A stretch of 64,000 nucleotides of DNA from Balanoglossus misakiensis (lineage: Eukaryota; Hemichordata): positions 248,001 to 312,000 of the forward strand of contig CM082580.2 in NCBI GenBank assembly GCA_040954595.2, in the 5' to 3' direction. Position numbers and translations under genes: made by a program. Below are positions 43,701 to 55,339 of the stretch, in pieces. Below the pieces are notes generated by a model. The model was not told where the DNA came from, ran no database searches, and saw nothing but the letters and a program-made list of their open reading frames with translations. Position 1 is the first letter of the stretch. Every line of letters starts with the position of its first letter.

Positions 43701-44683
43701 GCAGAATATATGACCAAAGGATACGCGTGAAAAAAAGACAATTACCTACTTTGCTACCGTGGGTCTTTGACTAATTAAAACATGATAACGTGCATCAAAG
43801 CCAGCCGAGGCTTCAGGGGCATAGTATTCCTGAGTTTATACGCGAAGAAACCAAGAAATATTCATGAGTATGTAGACGGAACTTGTCTTTTAGCTCAAAT
43901 TTGACCTGGCTTGAGGTCACTGTGACAGCGCAGCCAGCGGTAGAATTGGGGTAGGCATGAAGAACATATCTACTACAAAAACTGGTGAGGGTGGGGGGGG
44001 GGGAGATGGGGGGGGGTGGGGGCTTTTCAGTTTAGTCACGGTCCTTGGTTTTGGCCTTCGGCTTCACTAGAAAAGCCAAAAAACCACAATGCCGAAGGCC
44101 AACTCGTCGAAGCACCTGGTACGTCTATGGCAGAAGTCAGTATTTACATGTTCTGACTCGGTACACGCCATGCACTTGCCAAGAGATTCCACGAGGAATA
44201 CCATGATGATGAACGGCTCGGGCGTCTTCGTGTGCACGAAGACACGATACTAGACTTCATTGACCCTGTCTCATTCTTTTCTTTTCATGCGCATAAGGAC
44301 ATGAAAAGTCGACCTAACCTTTTGTTTTATCACTTACTGTGGTTTTATAGGGATGCTGTGAGTGAAAAAGTGGCACATTCGGGTTGTTGCCTTATACTTA
44401 ATTTCTCCATTTCTATTGGAGCAGGCTACACCGGGCCCAGGGTCGAACTTAAACCAATTTGCAGCCGTGATGGTCGAACAATGTCCGACAAACTTTAGGC
44501 ACGTCAAGCTTATGCCTTCCTGGGTCGCCCGACAAGAATGAACTTCTATTTTAACGATAGGGCCTATTCCAATCGATACCCGCCGTATCAGTCACGCAAT
44601 AATGAACACGAAATCCAGATCCCCCAAAATGATGTTTCACTAGACTCGGGGAGAGTGCTGTTTAGTACCAACAGGCAATTAAA
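43701..44683. other. Intron spacer with G-rich runs and a small hairpin
   Basis: 43,989-44,025 is a run of G-blocks. 44,052-44,105 contains TTGGCCTTCGGC with its complement GCCGAAGGCCAA. An 88-codon frame at 44,232 has no known domain. Confidence 0.4.
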
Positions 44684-44830
44684 GGTATACGGTCACCTAT
44701 GGAAAATTAGCTATAGTTACCATGGCAAATTGAGATGTAGCCAATCACAGATTTTTAGTGGGTGGCACACGCGAAAAAAGAGCGCCGCCATATGTTCTCA
44801 TCTCAGCCATATATGGTCCTATGTAACCAC
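44684..44830. repeat. Copy of the 29.4-kb TTAA MITE family (left part)
   Basis: TTAAAGGTATACGGTCACC opens the copy. GGAAAATTAGCTATAGTTAC, AGCCAATCACAG and GCCATATATGG are shared, in inverted orientation, with 29,410-29,602. Its right terminus is not clear. Confidence 0.6.
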
Positions 44831-47379
44831 CTCATGTCATTTACAGAATTGGAACACCCTAAAGAATGTCATGCAGACAATGTCACGTGTTGTTCCATGA
44901 CCAACCAAACAACAAACTCATGTCCAAATCAATTAAATTCCAAAGAATGCTCCAAATATGCAGAATTGCCACGCAAGTCGAGCATACTTAAGCACTCTGC
45001 ACAACTGAAACATAAAATCCAAGCTTTTAACAATACAACAATAAACAATCCATTCTGATCGAATTAATGACCAAATAAAACGAAAAACACAACTCGACCC
45101 ACAAAAAGTATACGAAGCGCTTTTAATCGCTCATTAATGTTTGATCTCGAGGAGACGTGTTAAAAAATCCGCTATGAAAAGCAGGGCAGAACAATAGCCT
45201 ATTTTTACCAGGTAAACAAACACCAGGTAAAAATCCACCCATGCTTCCAGACCGCTCTAGGATAGTGATCCACCCAATGAAACTGTATCTCTTTAACTTT
45301 AATTTGCAAACTCGTGGAATTGATCATTTTATAAATCGCTCCATTTTGACGTTTTCTCTGTGGTTTGTTAATACGAATTTTGTCTGTGCCAAATCTGTCC
45401 TCTAATACTGTCACTTGTATTAGAGTTCAAATTACACAGAAGTATAATACAACGTTTTGAAAAAGACAGACATTTTTCGTGTGAACGGTGATATACTTAG
45501 GCCACACTCGAGCTAAAAACAAAAGTCTATATTTTATCAAAAATGCCTTGGACGCACAAACATCTACAGGATGTGGAAGGGGCGGGTCAACACCGCGATC
45601 TACAACTGTGCCTCCCCCCCCCCCCCGGCTGTCTTGCTTCTATTTGGAGTGTCAATATGTGATTTAGCTTTGTTTGCGGCAGAGACTAAGCTTTGTTCTT
45701 GTTTCACTCCATTTGCTGCATTGTGCTGTGCTCTGGTATTTCTCCAGGGTCTACGGTTACACTATAGGCTGATTAGTCGTATCTTTACTACACAGACAAA
45801 AAACTTCGAAGCTTTATGTCTGTGCCTTTTATGAACAAGCATCGTCCGATTCGAATTCGACTCGTCATCGGTAGCTATGTTTATTTCGCCCTTGGAGACC
45901 TCCCCTGGCCTCGTTAGGATGACTGTTACCAGGACTACCTTAAACCAATCTTTTCGAACCGGACGGTACACACGACATGTCTATGTTAATTGTCCAGGTA
46001 CCAGAGTGTACGTGTGGGCTCCCTAAACCCCTCATTGGCGGCCGGTCCCTGTCCGAATAAACACGTTTGACAGACAAAAAATGATGAACAAGTGGCTTAC
46101 TTCAATACTTCGTTAACTAGACGGCTGAACTCTGAATGTTGATTCAGCAAAAAAAATGTGTTTACGGCAAGGTTTCGATCAATACGACACATTTACCATT
46201 GAAAACGCCCAAAGTAAGTGGGGGCGTTTGACCATCAATCAAACCCACGCCCAGGTGCATGTGAACGGCCGAAGCAGTGTAACGTTTCACATTCCGTGCA
46301 ACGTCCGACACTGTGTGAAAGCGGTTGCTGTCGGGTGGCTTGACCTAATTTTCGTACATTGATATGCATTTGACACCTCACTACCTGTTTTCTTAATATT
46401 GCTAAAACTTTGCGTTGAAATATCACTGAAATGTTGATGATCCACGCACAAGTCGTCTACCCCGGCATGAAAAGCTTTTATACAAGAAAACTAATTGCAC
46501 ATGACCACCAAGGTCATACCGCAAGGTGTGTCTAAATGTCAAGGAAGGACATTGGGAGGGGGGACTTGGGTCGAGAACGACCATGACGGAGGAAAAACCG
46601 ACAAGTCATTGTGTAACCTGTTTACTTGCCAATAGTCAAACGTCAAAATTTACTCTCAACTTGGTTGCAGATCGAGTCTCCCGAATTTCCAACTTTTATG
46701 ATTGGGTAAATACCGATATGCGACTGGTATGCGACGCGTTGACGACGCGAAGATTTTGTTGAAATCAAATGGTTTGTCAAATGTCATCTCACAGTGGAGA
46801 TACCGTGGTCATCTGACATGAAAGGGTTCGATTGGGTCTGACCGCCGTCGTTCATCCATGCTTAGAAAGCGGCGATCATGGTACAAAGTAAAACCAAGGT
46901 CAAACCTTACTGAACACATGTATTGCATGGAGAAACTTTTCTCCCTGTCTGTGTACTGAACACGTACCGTGATTGCCATAGTTACAAACGTTACCACGTG
47001 AGAGAGAGTGCATTTTACATCTGTCTTTTCAATTTTGTTGCTTTCTTACTATTCGGAATGATGGAGTCGAAACGAAAACTTTTTGCTTCAGGTGGACCTA
47101 GGGGAAATACCTTATTTGTGACTTTTTTCATGACCCTAAAAAGACGTCGGAATTAATGTGGCTGAGGTCACTCAGGACGACGGAATGGTTGAGCGATTTT
47201 ATTTTATGAGCTCCCACTAGTATTTGTTTTATTGTTTCGGCAGTGTGTCGCGTTATTCGAGCAATCTGCAGTCTGAAAACGAACGGTTTTCAAAGTTTAT
47301 AACAGAAGAACAGGGGTTTAAGCATGAAAGGTCCTGTTGTCTCCCTCGCTGTGTTTGTGTCACTGTGTCTTTGACGTCT
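44831..47379. other. Largest repeat-poor stretch, no gene recognised
   Basis: Several short frames on both strands but no domain, and no frame longer than ~120 codons. Moderately CpG-rich around 46.0-47.2 kb, so an unseen first exon or promoter is possible but unsupported. Confidence 0.35.
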
Positions 47380-47580
47380 GACTGACTGATTAACTGGCTG
47401 ACTGACTTACTGACTGTCTGTCAACGTCGGTCTGTCTGACTGTCTGCCCCCTCTCTCTGAGAGAGAGAGTGAGCGACCGAGCGAGCGAGCGACCGATGAG
47501 TGTCTCTACTGATGAATGTTGCTCTGTCTGTCTGCTTGTGTCTGTCTGCCACTCTGCCTGTTTCACTCTGTCTCTCCTAA
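47380..47580 (+). repeat. Low-complexity CTGACTGA / CTGTCTGT / GAGCGAGC tract
   Basis: Short-period runs of TGACTGACTGA, GTCTGTCTGACTG, GAGAGAGAGAG and GAGCGAGCGAGCG. Confidence 0.85.
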
Positions 47581-48208
47581 TTTCTTTAAATTTAGGGATA
47601 TGCTATTAATGCGATATGAAAGTCAGACACGACGGAAACCTTTTATTCTCAAAACTGTCTGTTGTTTGCTGTTAAATATTGCAAAAGGTTAAGGGCCCTT
47701 TTCGCACGAGACACATGGCTTTGCAGCCGTAGCTCCCAATGTCATAACGATTACCCGAACTACCCTAATTTTAGCCCGCCGACCCAAAACAGTTTAGATC
47801 TTCGTAAACCGGAAGTAAAAATAACGATGTCAAATATACAACAATTCATGAAAATTGCGAGAATCACGCAAGAACTATGATGTCATTCTTCTACACTACG
47901 ACGGCCAAAGATATAAAAAAATTGAAAAATAAAAAAATGTCCCTTTCTACCTACCCTATTTTTTGAAAACCATGTAATCGGAATAGCACATATTAGTTTT
48001 TTTGGCCTGAGACATATCCAATTTCCCAACTGAACATGACACGTGATCAAGCATTTTCGACTTATCAGATGCAATCGCTGAACACCTCACACTAAGCGAG
48101 GTTTTGTCTGTCTTTATACGCGCCCTTTGTATTTGTGCGTGACATGTCCAAGCCTTGTTAGGATCTCCCATAAAATTCTACTCAAATGATGTATACTTTC
48201 ATACTTAC
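47581..48208. other. Intron spacer, no exon seen
   Basis: Nothing recognised. Confidence 0.35.
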
Positions 48209-48290
48209 GACTGACAGGTATTTTCAGCGTTGCCAGCTGATTGTTTGTCAGGTACCGCTTTATAACAAGACGCCCCTCTGAGTTGATAAC
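48209..48290 (-). CDS. Mosaic gene exon 2: C-type lectin domain, N-terminal part
   Basis: Acceptor TTACATTGCAG, donor GTAAGTAT, 82 nt, phase 1-2. Together with the last base of exon 1 it reads G-YQLRGASCYKAVPD, then SAGNAENTCQ and two bases of a Ser codon finished by exon 3. The CYK and CQS cysteines are the expected first two of the CTLD. The open frame in another register is a shadow. Confidence 0.9.
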
Positions 48291-48353
48291 CTGCAATGTA
48301 ACATCATTCAATTGGTCTAGTCATGTTAGCATTAGTAAAATGCTTCAAAAGTG

Positions 48354-48652
48354 TTAAAGGGACATGATACAAGACACCGTTTATGTTAGTGAATGAACGT
48401 TCAACCACACACAACTTCCATCCCGCTTGTATGATACGAGAGTAAAAACCCGCCCGAAATGAATAAATGGTAGAGACCGTTTATTCATTTTGGCGACTTT
48501 TTAAAACTCTCGTGTCTATACAAGCGGAGTGGAAGGTGTGTATGGTTGAACGTTGATTCACTATATCCACATGTAGAATAATATAAACGCAGTCTTGTAT
48601 CAAACATAATTAATGGAAAAAGGGCAGCGAGAGAGAGACTTTGTCCCTTTAA
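48354..48652. mobile_element. T1 MITE copy, TTAA-flanked
   Basis: TTAAAGGGACATGATACAAG at the left, CTTTGTCCCTTTAA at the right. Inner arms CAACTTCCATCCCGC and GAATAAATGG shared with the 35.7-kb copy. Confidence 0.8.
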
Positions 48653-48991
48653 TGAATACAGCCACAATGTTCTGTTTATATCTACTGACGGACCAGGCAT
48701 GGATTGTCACGTATAATTCTTTGAAACGTTTGGTCCTCTGAAGAAATCTGAGCACTCATCTACTCAGTTTGCTTATTTTGTCTTCCTCCACCAGTCAGTG
48801 GTATCGTCCGATTTGATACTCCACTCTAAGCCTCTTTCTGAATGGCTATTTAAGTTGTGATCTGTAAGTCTTAAACCTTTCATCACCCCCCCCCCCCCCC
48901 GTTTCCTCTTTAGAGGTCCAACATTACCATAGAAAACAATTGGTTTTGACTGAACCATGTTGGTGAAAGGGCTAGGGTCAATTCAACTTAC

Positions 48992-49049
48992 CTTCTGGAC
49001 ATTCATATTTCACAAAGGGTGTTCCAAACAGTGCTCCAAGATCCAATTG
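48992..49049 (-). CDS. Mosaic gene exon 1 (first found): start of the C-type lectin domain
   Basis: Acceptor ATTTGTAACAG, donor GTAAGTTG, 58 nt, phase 0-1. Reads QLDLGALFGTPFVKYECPE and G. CPEG followed by Y in exon 2 is a usual CTLD opening (C-P-x-G-W/Y). The exon is internal, so upstream exons with the signal peptide should lie further right; none could be recognised. Confidence 0.8.
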
Positions 49050-49124
49050 CTGTTACAAATAAACAATAAGTTAGCTGCCAGTACACTCAATGATGTACGC
49101 GCAGAACGTCAACTGGTAAACTGT

Positions 49125-49440
49125 GCGCCTGTGTCTCTTCCCATAGGAGTACATGGAGAATAGTTAGAAAACTCCCTTCTATTATTGTCATTTTCAGGAA
49201 ATTTTACACATAGCTCCGACAAATCAAAATAAAGACCACGGTCTATTTTGAGATAAACTTTGTTCAATATTGTATCCATAGGCAAACCATTGGTAGAAAA
49301 TGCTGACCGTCAGCAGTTTTCTTCAATTATCGACTAAATTCACGGCCTTGTTTAAAGTCGAAAACAAGTGCAGTGACCCAAAATGGATTTTCATTATACA
49401 TACAAATCAGAAACGAAAATCCACGATTAAAAGAAATGAC
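49125..49440 (-). repeat. R4 repeat, opposite orientation
   Basis: GTCTCTTCCCATAGGAG, TTTTGAGATAAACTTTG, CATAGGCAAACCATTGG and ATCGACTAAATTCACGG are complements of R4 landmarks. A T1 MITE follows immediately. Confidence 0.6.
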
Positions 49441-49742
49441 AATACAAAACACCGTTTATGTTAATGTAAATGTGGATATATAGTGATGCAACGTTCAACC
49501 GCACACACCTTCCATCCCGCATGTTGACACGAGAGCGAAAACTCGCCAAACTGAAAAATCGGTCTCTACCATTTATTCATTTTGGGCGAGTTTTTACTCT
49601 CATATCATACAAGCAGGATGGAAGTTGTGTGTGGTTGAACGTTCATTCACTACATATACACATGCCCATTAATATAAACGGTGTCTTGTATCAAACATTA
49701 TTAATAGAAAAGGGCGACGGGAGAGAGAGTTTGCCCCTTTAA
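49441..49742. mobile_element. T1 MITE copy, left end truncated
   Basis: The right end GTTTGCCCCTTTAA is intact. The left end starts inside the element (ACACCGTTTATG). Inner arms ACCTTCCATCCCGC and CAGGATGGAAGTTGTG are present. Confidence 0.75.
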
Positions 49743-49884
49743 GGCGACATGATGCATGAAGTGGCGAGAGATAAACGCGACTGACCACCGCATTAAACAC
49801 TGTCAAGCAAGGCACTTCAAATGCCAATTGTTTAAGTGTGTACTAAGTAATAGCTTCATGTACCATGTCCTGGGGGGGGGGGGG

Positions 49885-50060
49885 GAGGGGTCAAATCACA
49901 ACAGTTGGACATGTACGAATATGAAGAGACGATATCAGTTTTTTCATGTCTTCCTTTAGTAAACAATCTTTTTTGAACTTTGTATAGAATTCATTGAACT
50001 TTACTTTAGCTTATGAACTCTCATTTGCACATCGTCATCTTGAAATTGTGTCGACTTTAT
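49885..50060 (+). repeat. R3 repeat copy with an unoccupied Harbinger target site
   Basis: GGGTCAAATCACAAC at the left. ACTTTAGCTTATGAACTCTC near 50,000 is the empty version of the site occupied at 4,161-4,955. Confidence 0.6.
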
Positions 50061-51050
50061 CATAAGGTTTTTATAACTCAACTAGGTCGCAAAACCTATT
50101 TAAGTTAGTGAGAATAGGACGTTCACCTTTTGGGTTGATGGCTACAGACATTAATCCTGACTCATACACATGTTGCAGCCAGTATACTCTGCAGACATTG
50201 GACACAATAGTTTTACTAACCATTGAATTTTATTGGACCATCAAGTTTATTGACCCATGACGTTCATATAGATTGTATGACACGACTGACGCTATAATCG
50301 GTCCATACCTTCGGCGAGCCAAGTGTTTTATAACATCATAAGATATTAATACCTATCACCCAGTCAAACGATTTCAAGTTATACAATTTCCACGCCAATA
50401 GGACGCCTTTAGGTGGAAATGCAACCAGGTATCCTGAATAGGAAAATATTCCGGGTATCTGTCAAGTTTAGTCCCATATTTAGGGGACCAAGAGCCCTCA
50501 GGCGCTTGGTCCCCTTCTGTTATTGCTGGAGTTTGTCTTCTTTCTTCTTGAGTCGTTTTTTTGCGCCCGTTTTTCTCTGAAATTCCGGCAGGTGCGCCTT
50601 CCAAATTTGGCACGGTGGTTGGGGCCCATAGTACTGGTGCACCAGCCCTTTGAATTTGTAATTAGTCACGTGACTTTGTTGCTATAATCGAGCGAAATTT
50701 TCAAATTGACCTAATTTGCACGTTAATGGGGGCATGTACAGTCTTTTCGCGATTTTTGTAGACCATGTGGCCAAAATCCCCTGTGCCAAATTTCAAGGTC
50801 CTAGGCCACGTCGATTTTGAGAAGAAGATTTTTGTAATATTTTTTCGCTTTTTTTGGTGGGCTGAGGACGGACACTGGGGCATCGGACTTTGACCGTCAT
50901 TACGTTATGTTGTGGAGATCTCATTAGCAGGCTACTCACTTCTGGCGGGTTGCAGTAGTCCTTGGAAAATCGGCTGAAATACGTAAACAGACCAGTGATT
51001 ATTTTCCACGGAATGAATTTTGGGACAACACATTATCGGAGTTCAGGCTG
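50061..51050. other. Spacer with a small hairpin, no gene recognised
   Basis: TTAGGGGACCAAGAGCCCTC and GCGCTTGGTCCCCTTCTG at 50,473-50,518 form a hairpin. The minus-strand frame at 50,374-50,613 overlaps it and looks like repeat sequence. Confidence 0.4.
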
Positions 51051-51059
51051 TGTTAGGGC

Positions 51060-52682
51060 GTTTTATTGAATTACGCTGAGTTTGGATTGACTACTGTGTT
51101 ACCACTGAAATTTCTCATAGCAATGTTCTTTCAATTTCGAGTCTTTGCAATGTTGTTGACTCCGACCATATTCCTGTTTCAATGGAGGTTCATTTCAACA
51201 CTTCTGCTGATGAAAGCTTCAGCAGTAGTTCCTTCAAGCAATGTAATTTTCGAGTTGATTGGAAAAAATTGTCACAGCAGAATATATCCGCCTACACCGG
51301 TTGTACCAAAGCCAAGATTGATAAGATTAATTTATCCGAAGAGTTATTCTGCACTAATGTGAACTGTACAGACCCTTCGCATTTACAGGCAATTGATACT
51401 TGTTATAGTAGTATTGTGGACGCATTGAATTGTGCTGCAAAAGATACCATTAGACGTAAGTTTCACCAGAAAGTTCATGTTGTGCCTGGCTGGAACGATT
51501 TTGTAAAAGAAAGTCACGACTATGCCCGTTCCATGTTTTTATTATGGGTTAATGTGGGTAAACCTAAACAAGGCCCGCTTTTTGAAACCATGAAATCTTC
51601 CAGAGCTCGTTTTTAGTATGCTTTACGTGCTTGTAAAAAGATTGAGAATCAAAATAGGGCTGACAAGATGGCTGATAATTTACGCTGCCACAAACAGAAC
51701 GACTTCTGGGAGGAAGTCAGAAAGCAAACTAGCAGAAAAACGCCGCTTTCTGACACTGTAGGTGGAGCGACTGGTGAGAGTGAAATTGCAATTATGTGGC
51801 ACAAGCATTTCAGTGATATTTTGAATTCTGTCCAGGCTCAGACTGGTAAAAATGACATCGAGGAGAAAATGAAGTATGTTAAATTTTCTTCTGATATGTA
51901 TGTTTCTGAAGACGAAGTAATTTCTGCTATACATAAGTTACCTGACGGTAAGACAGCTGGCATTGACAATATTTTAGCTGAGCACCTCAAATTCTCAGAC
52001 TCCTCTATTTTACCCTTTTTGACTTGTTGTATTAATGCAATGATTGTTCATGGTTACCTGCCAACTGAGGCTATCAATGTTAATTTAGTTCCAATTATTA
52101 AGGATAAAACTAAGCTTTGTAGTGATGCCAGTAACTACCGGCCGATAGCACTAGCAACTTTTTTCTCTAAAGTTTTTTGAGCATATTTTACTTTCTCGTT
52201 GTGAGGAGTTTCTTACCTCTCATTATTTACAATTTGGTTTCAAGCGAGAACATTCAACTGACCTGTGTTTATTTGCATTTAAAGAAATCATTAGCTACTA
52301 CACCAGCAATGGAAGACCAGTGTTTACTTGTTTTCTGGATGCTTCAAAAGCTTTTGACAGAGTTAATCACTTTAAACTGGTTATAATTAACAAGCACATC
52401 GACAGGAATGTTCCCTTGTATGCTGTACGAATTTTATATTAATGGTACAGAAATCAATTGTTTACTGTGTTGTGGGGTAATGAACCCTCAGAGTTGTTTT
52501 CTGTTTCTAACGGTGTAAGACAAGGGGGGTACTCTCTCCCTATCTTTTTAATGTCTACATTGATGATATTATCAATGCACTCTGTAAAGCCAAAGTTGGC
52601 TGTACCATGTGTGGTGTCAGCGCTAACACTTTAGGTTACGCTGACGACATGACTCTACTCAGTCCAAGTATTAAGGGTCTAC
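51060..52682 (+). pseudogene. Non-LTR retrotransposon fragment (endonuclease end, linker, reverse transcriptase)
   Basis: Starts in the last part of an APE-type endonuclease (SDHIPVSMEV near 51,160). The linker to the RT contains VPGWNDFVKESHDYARSMF and W-x-x-x-GKPKQGP. RT motifs follow: DGKTAGIDNILAEHL, NYRPIALAT, FLDASKAFDRVNH, NGVRQGG and GYADDMTLL with the catalytic YADD. Broken by a TAG at about 51,614, a frameshift near 52,160, a TAA near 52,439 and a further shift at 52,530, then cut by the N gap. An APE-RT LINE; the clade (CR1/L2/Jockey-like) is uncertain. Dead copy. Confidence 0.9.
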
Positions 52683-52782
52683 NNNNNNNNNNNNNNNNNN
52701 NNNNNNNNNNNNNNNNNNNNNNNNNNNNNNNNNNNNNNNNNNNNNNNNNNNNNNNNNNNNNNNNNNNNNNNNNNNNNNNNNN
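52683..52782. other. Assembly gap (100 N)
   Basis: Exactly 100 N, the usual placeholder for a gap of unknown size. The rest of the LINE 3' end may be missing here. Confidence 0.98.
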
Positions 52783-53135
52783 AGGAATCCAAATTTTTGG
52801 CCCAATTTTTGGGTACCCTCAGCTGACCTTTGAAGTACTTAACTGAAGTCCTTACATAACGTAGAAGTTCACTTGTGGTTGTTGTGTTTGTACTTGTAGG
52901 ACATCCATTTCGGGTGGTTGCCTACTTCCCCATATCTCCACATCCAGAGCAAATACAGCCTACGCAATTGAATGGTACAACCCTGAATGGAGTCTAATGG
53001 TTATTATCTCTATGCTTGGGCCCATTCAATGCTGCTTGCAGCTTTAATTATTACTATTATTATTGTCACGATATAAAGACACCAACTAAAAACTTACAAA
53101 ATCACAATGTCTTCACAACTCAAAATTTCACTCAC
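52783..53135. other. Spacer with dispersed repeat, no gene recognised
   Basis: TTGGGCCCATTCAATGCTGC near 53,018, then a (TTA)n-like run. Probably a retroelement tail or dispersed repeat. Confidence 0.35.
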
Positions 53136-54225
53136 TTCTTTTAGTTTGGTAGCCACCCCTCCTTTCTGTCCTAGCATAACAGGAGCACCATCACTGCCCA
53201 AAGCAGACAGACGATCTCTTAAGACAATACCATTCTCTGAAGAAAACTCTTTCACTGACTGTGCAATGGTGTCTGCTCTGCCATCACCAACCTAAAACAG
53301 TGAAAATAAAACCTTGATGTTAACACATGCAATGTACAACTCAATGTTTGTCTCACCTGAAATAACTAGTCAGCAAAATCAATTAAATGAGGTCACTCAA
53401 AAACATGTTTAATCGTATGTTTTTAATTCAGTGTAGACTTAAAAATTGAAAAACTTTCCACTTACTTCTTTAACTCCAAGGAAAGACACAACTGACTTCC
53501 CAGACTTCAAGGTGTACTTGGAATAGATGATTAATTGCTTCAATACAGCCACATTAGTTGTTTTCATCTATTAACAGTGAATAGAAGTTACTTCCTTTCA
53601 TCTTCTCTAAAATCTCATCACGGATGACTTTGCCTGAAAAATAAAATAAATGAAAATTACTCTTCAGATTAAACTTATCAAAATTCACAGTAATTTGTAC
53701 AGTAATTATTCTTTATTGAGTGTAACACTATTGCTTAAACAGTGATCCTTTCTTGAAAACAACCAGGTTTAAATAAATGTTACTACATTGCCTACAATTT
53801 AGATCTGCACAAAAATCAGTAGACCTACTTACCAATGCAATAAACCATTATAGTTGTGGTCATCACTGCTGAGAGTACCAAGGAATGAACACCCGAGGGA
53901 CTTTGCCAATTCCAAAACATGGATGAAGTTGGTGGTGTGCGGCAATTCTCTGTGCATGAGAAAATACATGCATCGTAGGACGCCGATGCATGAAGGCTTG
54001 CGTCTCAAAGGTGATGACCTTGTCAAATGCAGCCACAAGACCGCTGCTGTTCTCGATAACTGCTGCCTCGGCGTCAAGCTGCATTGCCGCCCGGTCGATA
54101 ATCGTCTCTTCATGCTGCTTGAGTTTGTCTTCGCGAAGGGTGGTACATGTACATGGAGATGTTGTAACCCAAGTCCCTCCGCACTTGGCCTTCTGCTTGT
54201 GTTTTGTACAAAGGCGACAAAACAT
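53136..54225 (-). pseudogene. hAT-like transposase-derived gene, degenerate, with apparent introns
   Basis: Three blocks on the minus strand. Block a (54,225-53,833) starts MFCRLCTKHKQKAKCGG, a zinc-binding-like start, and contains PCTCTTLREDKLKQHEE, then after a frameshift CMYFLMHRELPHTTNF and LAKSLGCSFLG. Block b (53,633-53,466) has IRDEILEKMKGSNFYSLLID, then a one-base insertion, then LKQLIIYSKYTLKSGKSV. Block c (53,291-53,136) has LSALGSDGAPVMLGQKGG. The H-TTNF, FYSLLID and SDGAPVMLG patterns are typical of hAT-derived proteins of the ZMYM/KIAA1586-like group. Each block is bounded by good splice sites (GTAAGT, TTTTCAG, GTAAGT, TTTTAG, GTGAGT). The C-terminal dimerisation part is absent. 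Confidence 0.7.
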
Positions 54226-54239
54226 CCCTAAACTGAATA

Positions 54240-55335
54240 AATATCATTCTCTCAAATGCCAGCCGCATGCGGGAGCGTGCACCAGAAACAATAAATATTT
54301 ACCAAGGCGGGAATGAAAAGAAAGCAGGGCGGCGCGTAAGATAGCAGGGTGGCAAAAAATAAAGGAGGGCGGGCCTGCCCAGCTAACCCCCCCCCCCCCC
54401 CAAAGTATTAACGCTCTGTGTTTACCATAGACTAATAGTGTCTCAAATTTTACCCTGTGTGAACCTGGTAAGAGACGTGTCTCAAATCTGAGAAGATTCA
54501 GGACCACTTAAACCATTCACCAATAATAATTTATGCCAGTATTTGATCTGAGACGTTTTAGCAATTTCTTGTGTGACCCTCATATCAGTTGAAGCTGACA
54601 AATCCAGTATTTTGAATTTTTACATGGATTTTGTATACAGTGTGAATTGTAATTAAAGCTCCATTACCTTTACCTTTTTCCTATGTTTTCAGTATCTTTG
54701 TTTAGCAGTTTCTTGTGCAAATTCCCGAAACATGATGAAACATATATGTGTATGGTCAGCATTGTTATTGTGCCAAATTGGAATTTAAGTCCAGACTAGA
54801 ATCCATGAATTATTGTCAACAATGACAATGGCCATTATACACATACATTCTGTGCTGACAAGTAACAATCTGTGTGGAGTAGAACATGAAATCGCATTTG
54901 CTACATAGAACAAAAATACTGGAAATAAAGCCAAAAGATACAACGAATGTATATTTAACTTTAACTGCATTCTCATTCTCATCTGTATATATTTTACTGA
55001 GATTGTTTCATCAGGGTTTATCAGTATTCTAAACCAGCTTATGTGTGCATACAATCTGATTAAAATCAGATGTAGGGTACGGCGACGTCTTTTACTTCGC
55101 AGTACGGTATTCTTATACTGTCGCCTCACACTACATCTGACCAACTCCCATAGAAGCTCCCGTTGAAAACTCTAGTAAACCAATCAGACGGTGCCTTATA
55201 GAGAACTTTAGGTATCCTTCAGTTTTGATTGACATAACGTGCAATCTGATTGGCTTGGCCGCAACGGGACGTTGAACAAGCTTCTATATCTGATTCATAT
55301 AATACTGAAAGGGTTAAGAATGGCACACACTACAT
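54240..55335. other. Spacer with repeat fragments, no gene recognised
   Basis: 54,415-54,490 is an inverted copy of the segment seen at 37.4 and 58.3 kb (GTTTACCATAGAC, GTGTCTCAAATTTT). A poly-C run lies at 54,387. A minus-strand frame at 54,785-55,144 has no recognisable domain. Confidence 0.4.
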
Positions 55336-55339
55336 GTAT

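Larger units (their letters stand above)
29628..49049 (-). other. Mosaic extracellular gene: CTLD-CUB-CUB-CUB-CCPx3-EGFx2 (partial)
   Basis: Sixteen minus-strand exons with GT-AG borders, read right to left. Domain order is one C-type lectin domain, three CUB domains each split over two exons, a short linker exon, three single-exon sushi modules and two single-exon calcium-binding EGF modules. Most domain borders are phase 1, the usual signature of shuffled extracellular modules. Such proteins act outside the cell or at its surface in adhesion, complement-like recognition or matrix; the precise role here is unknown. The first exon found starts in phase 0 mid-protein and the last ends in phase 1, so signal peptide, membrane anchor and both termini are missing. 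Two defects (a phase mismatch after exon 5 and a TGA in exon 7) leave open whether it is functional. The satellite array lies directly downstream, so a continuing gene would have to span it in an intron. Confidence 0.85.

Noticed and set aside
43369-43774. Overlapping 94-126-codon frames on both strands
   Set aside because: They lie in a foldback element, so both strands read the same arms. No domain recognised.
44831-47379. Missing 5' exons of either neighbouring gene
   Set aside because: Scanned both strands for signal peptides, UBC-domain motifs and CTLD/CUB signatures without a convincing match.
50374-50613. 79-codon minus-strand frame with a charged start
   Set aside because: It covers a hairpin (GGGGACCAAG / CTTGGTCCCC) and reads like repeat sequence.
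54785-55144. 119-codon minus-strand frame with a hydrophobic stretch
   Set aside because: No family resemblance, low-complexity basic start, and it overlaps a small palindrome near 55.1 kb.
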